Below are positions 62,038-64,000 of a stretch of 64,000 nucleotides of DNA, piece by piece. Below the pieces are notes generated by a model that searched no databases, was not told the origin of the DNA, and worked only from the letters and a program-made list of their open reading frames with translations. Both the position numbers and the translations under genes were made by a program. Numbering within the stretch: the first letter of the stretch is position 1; each line of letters begins with the position of its first letter. The stretch comes from Phragmites australis (taxonomy: Eukaryota > Streptophyta > Magnoliopsida > Poales > Poaceae): the NCBI RefSeq assembly GCF_958298935.1, contig NC_084930.1, positions 29,610,001-29,674,000 on the forward strand. Reading direction: 5' to 3'.

Positions 62038-62930
62038 CACCATTCCTCACTGAGGTGACCTCGTCTTCACGCCCAGCGCTATCGGATCTTCATGGCACCA
62101 TTTCCACAGTATGACCCATTTTTACAGGTATAAATAGGTACATTTGGGACTGTCTATTTTCACCTCGTCTCCCTCCTTTTCTCCCTGCCATTGCCTTGTA
62201 GAAACTCGTAGAACTTGAAACCATGGCTTTCACTCCATCATCATCTCCTGAGCCATGTTTAGAAATAGCAGGAGTAGGACCTCTAGCCCCAAGGCCTTTT
62301 GCCATGGTTCCACCCGGTGCCATCATCATTTCCTCCAACGATGAGCAATCGATCAAAAGGCCTAAGAGAAGAAGGAACAAAATATCCGTCAGAGGTCATC
62401 GACACTTCATCCAACACCTCTGGCATTTCCTCGATGCTGACGCCGTGGAACCAGTAGCACAGGAGTCAGCGATGGTGGTGATCTTGATGAGATCTTCGAC
62501 CTGGCTACCAATAAGGTCTTCGGCAATGGAGCTCCTGAGCCTCCGGTGGTGAAGAAAGTGTAGCCATCTTATCCACTGACAACTGATAGATCGCCTTCGC
62601 ATCCTGCCGAGGGCCACTCGGTATTGTTGGTGCCGGTCAGCAGCTCCAACAGGGCCTTCGCCTCGTCCACCTTCCCTGGTCCTTACGCTGGTCGACAGCC
62701 GATCCCTGGGACGATCAGTTGCCGCTCCACGGAGGAATGAAAAAGATTCATCGGTTCATTTGAGGGCAAGTAGGGGATCACATACTTCTGAACTCTTGGA
62801 GGTAGTAAATCTTCACTATTTGCAAGAGTTAGGCGGATCTTTTATGTTAACAATATGTTATAGGATAGTCAGCCTAATCAAAATATAATCGACATACATT
62901 TGACTTACCTTATCTATGAATGGAACTGTC
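62038..62930 (+). other. Promoter-like stretch and a 109-codon ORF of unknown nature
   Basis: TATAAATAGG occurs at 62140-62149 and an ATG follows at 62223, opening MAFTPSSSPEPCLEIAGVG, with a basic patch KRPKRRRNK and a stop at 62552. I recognise no domain. The spacing of TATA and ATG looks like an LTR promoter and gag leader, so it is probably part of the surrounding gypsy sequence. After 62552 the sequence is non-coding as far as I can tell. Confidence 0.35.
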
Positions 62931-63760
62931 GGAGAAGGTCGATGTGCCATGGGTTTTCGAGTATTTCACCATTTGGAGTAGATAGTCATACCGATCCAGG
63001 TCAGGTTACTTCGACTATTATATAGTCATTCCCACTTAGGTAATAACTTATGGCGCTGAGCCTATGCAAATGGCCCATAGTACTGAGGGAAACTCTTTCA
63101 TCCATCATTTTGAGTAAGCTTTTAGCCTGTAAAAAACTCGAGTTTTGATACCCCGCAAGACTATACCATTGGCGCGCTCAACCTAACCATTACTTTAAGG
63201 GTGAGCTACTGAAGCAAAACAAGTTTTGTTGCCAAATTATTCACATAACGCGATAAAGGTCCTACTTTTAAACTGGCTACCGTTGTTTGTAATTATTTGA
63301 TGCAGAATTCTGAATCGATTAATTATGCTCCTCATGAACTTCTTAGCCACTTATGTGGTTATCTTCCCCACGGGTTCGGCCTTGATCCATTTAGTGAACT
63401 GGTCGATAGCCACGAATAGGAACTTATAACTACCTTGGGCCCTTGAACAGTACCAGGATATCCAAACTCCAGACAAAGAAAGGCCAGAAATATGAATTGT
63501 TTACAGAGCTTGGGCTGGGTGAGTGGTTTGCCTTCCAAAAATTGACAGTTTTGCACTTTTTGACTAGCTCAGAAGCATCCTGGAGGGCAGTCGTCAAATA
63601 AAATCCCTAGTGGAAAACTTTTCCGACTAAGGTGCAGTAAGACGCATGATTACCACACATGTCTTTATGGATATCGACCAATATTTTATTGCCCTCTTCC
63701 TGAGTGATCTACTGCATCAAGATTCTGTTACTCCCCTTTCAGTAGAACTTGTGTCGGAGG
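62930..63760 (-). pseudogene. Ty3/gypsy integrase remnant
   Basis: On the minus strand from 63715 down, ITQEEGNKILVDIHKDMCG then NHASYCTLVGKVFH form the HHCC zinc-binding part, with a later KKCKTVNFWKANH. PFFVWSLDILVLFKGP and VAIDQFTKWI-like text follow near 63370-63460. The core shows IITNNGSQFKSRTFI, matching the DNGSQF position with the Asp changed to Asn, and CFASVAHPK. The order and motifs match the gypsy integrase type common in grass Tat-lineage elements. Stops, frameshifts and the altered catalytic residue show it is dead. Confidence 0.8.
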
Positions 63761-63764
63761 ATGA

Positions 63765-64000
63765 ACTCTTGTCGCAGGGATCCCGAGAGACCCCTTCTTA
63801 AAGATTCGGCCGGGGGGATGATCCTGAACGAGCTCGTCGGGGAAATAAATGGAAACAGAAAGAAATGCAACGGCCGGTGGGGGGGGGATGATCGACCTAG
63901 TGCAAAAAAGAGATAAATGCACCGGGGTTTAGACAGGTTCGGGCCGCACGGGGGCGTAATACCCTACTCCTGTGTGAGTGCAATATCTTTCCTTGAAGGG
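63765..64000. repeat. LTR-like sequence at the right edge
   Basis: The phrase TTTAGACAGGTTCGGGCCGC, followed by GGCGTAATACCCTACTCCTG, is common in grass gypsy LTRs. The unit seems to start near 63765, where the integrase-side coding text stops, and runs off the window. An 8-G run is at about 63879-63887. Orientation and family cannot be decided here. Confidence 0.45.

Overview
This is plant nuclear DNA, and the signs point to a grass. There are spliced genes with short GT-AG exons, closely matching plant-only proteins, in dense nested LTR retrotransposons and hAT-type MITEs. The transposon families (Sirevirus-like copia, elements with a Transposase_28 domain, FAR1-like transposases, very long Tekay/Del-like LTRs) are typical of grasses. 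I cannot fix the species. There is no sign of a bacterial or organellar segment.

Layout. Positions 1-3466 hold the 5' half of a minus-strand Ty1/copia element that runs off the left edge. Positions 3766-17542 (+) hold the last 18 exons of a KAC-type kinesin (chloroplast movement, KIN-14 group). Its first exons should lie left of the window beyond the copia insertion. One of its introns carries a 1.85 kb non-autonomous LTR element with 106-bp LTRs and a perfect 5-bp target duplication. MED6, a Mediator head subunit, follows on the same strand (18425-20933, five exons, apparently intact). These are the only two genes here that look functional.

From about 21 kb to the right edge the window is mobile-element territory. 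In order it holds: MITE fragments; a 610-bp hAT MITE with a perfect 8-bp duplication (22395-23004); a decayed minus-strand copia element (23225 to about 28180); a decayed plus-strand Sirevirus-like copia element (about 28655-38724) with an extra Transposase_32-like reading frame after pol; a FAR1/MULE transposase pseudogene (38730-42476) interrupted by a second hAT MITE; a 3.8 kb putative solo LTR (43132-46922) inside what looks like a second, convergent gene of that region; a foldback repeat near 48 kb; a Transposase_28 (gypsy-type) pseudogene (51523-52749) followed by another 3.8 kb putative solo LTR (52864-56623); a coding-free Sirevirus-like element with two long LTRs (57493 to about 62037), one LTR carrying a third hAT MITE with a tRNA-Trp-like sequence; and a minus-strand Ty3/gypsy integrase remnant running into LTR-like sequence at the right edge.

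I found no clearly new biological system. The most interesting material is the structure of the nested elements: the small intronic LTR element, the hAT MITE family seen twice, the tRNA-derived segment inside one copy, and the two oversized solo LTRs. All boundaries were read by eye, without alignment software or database searches.
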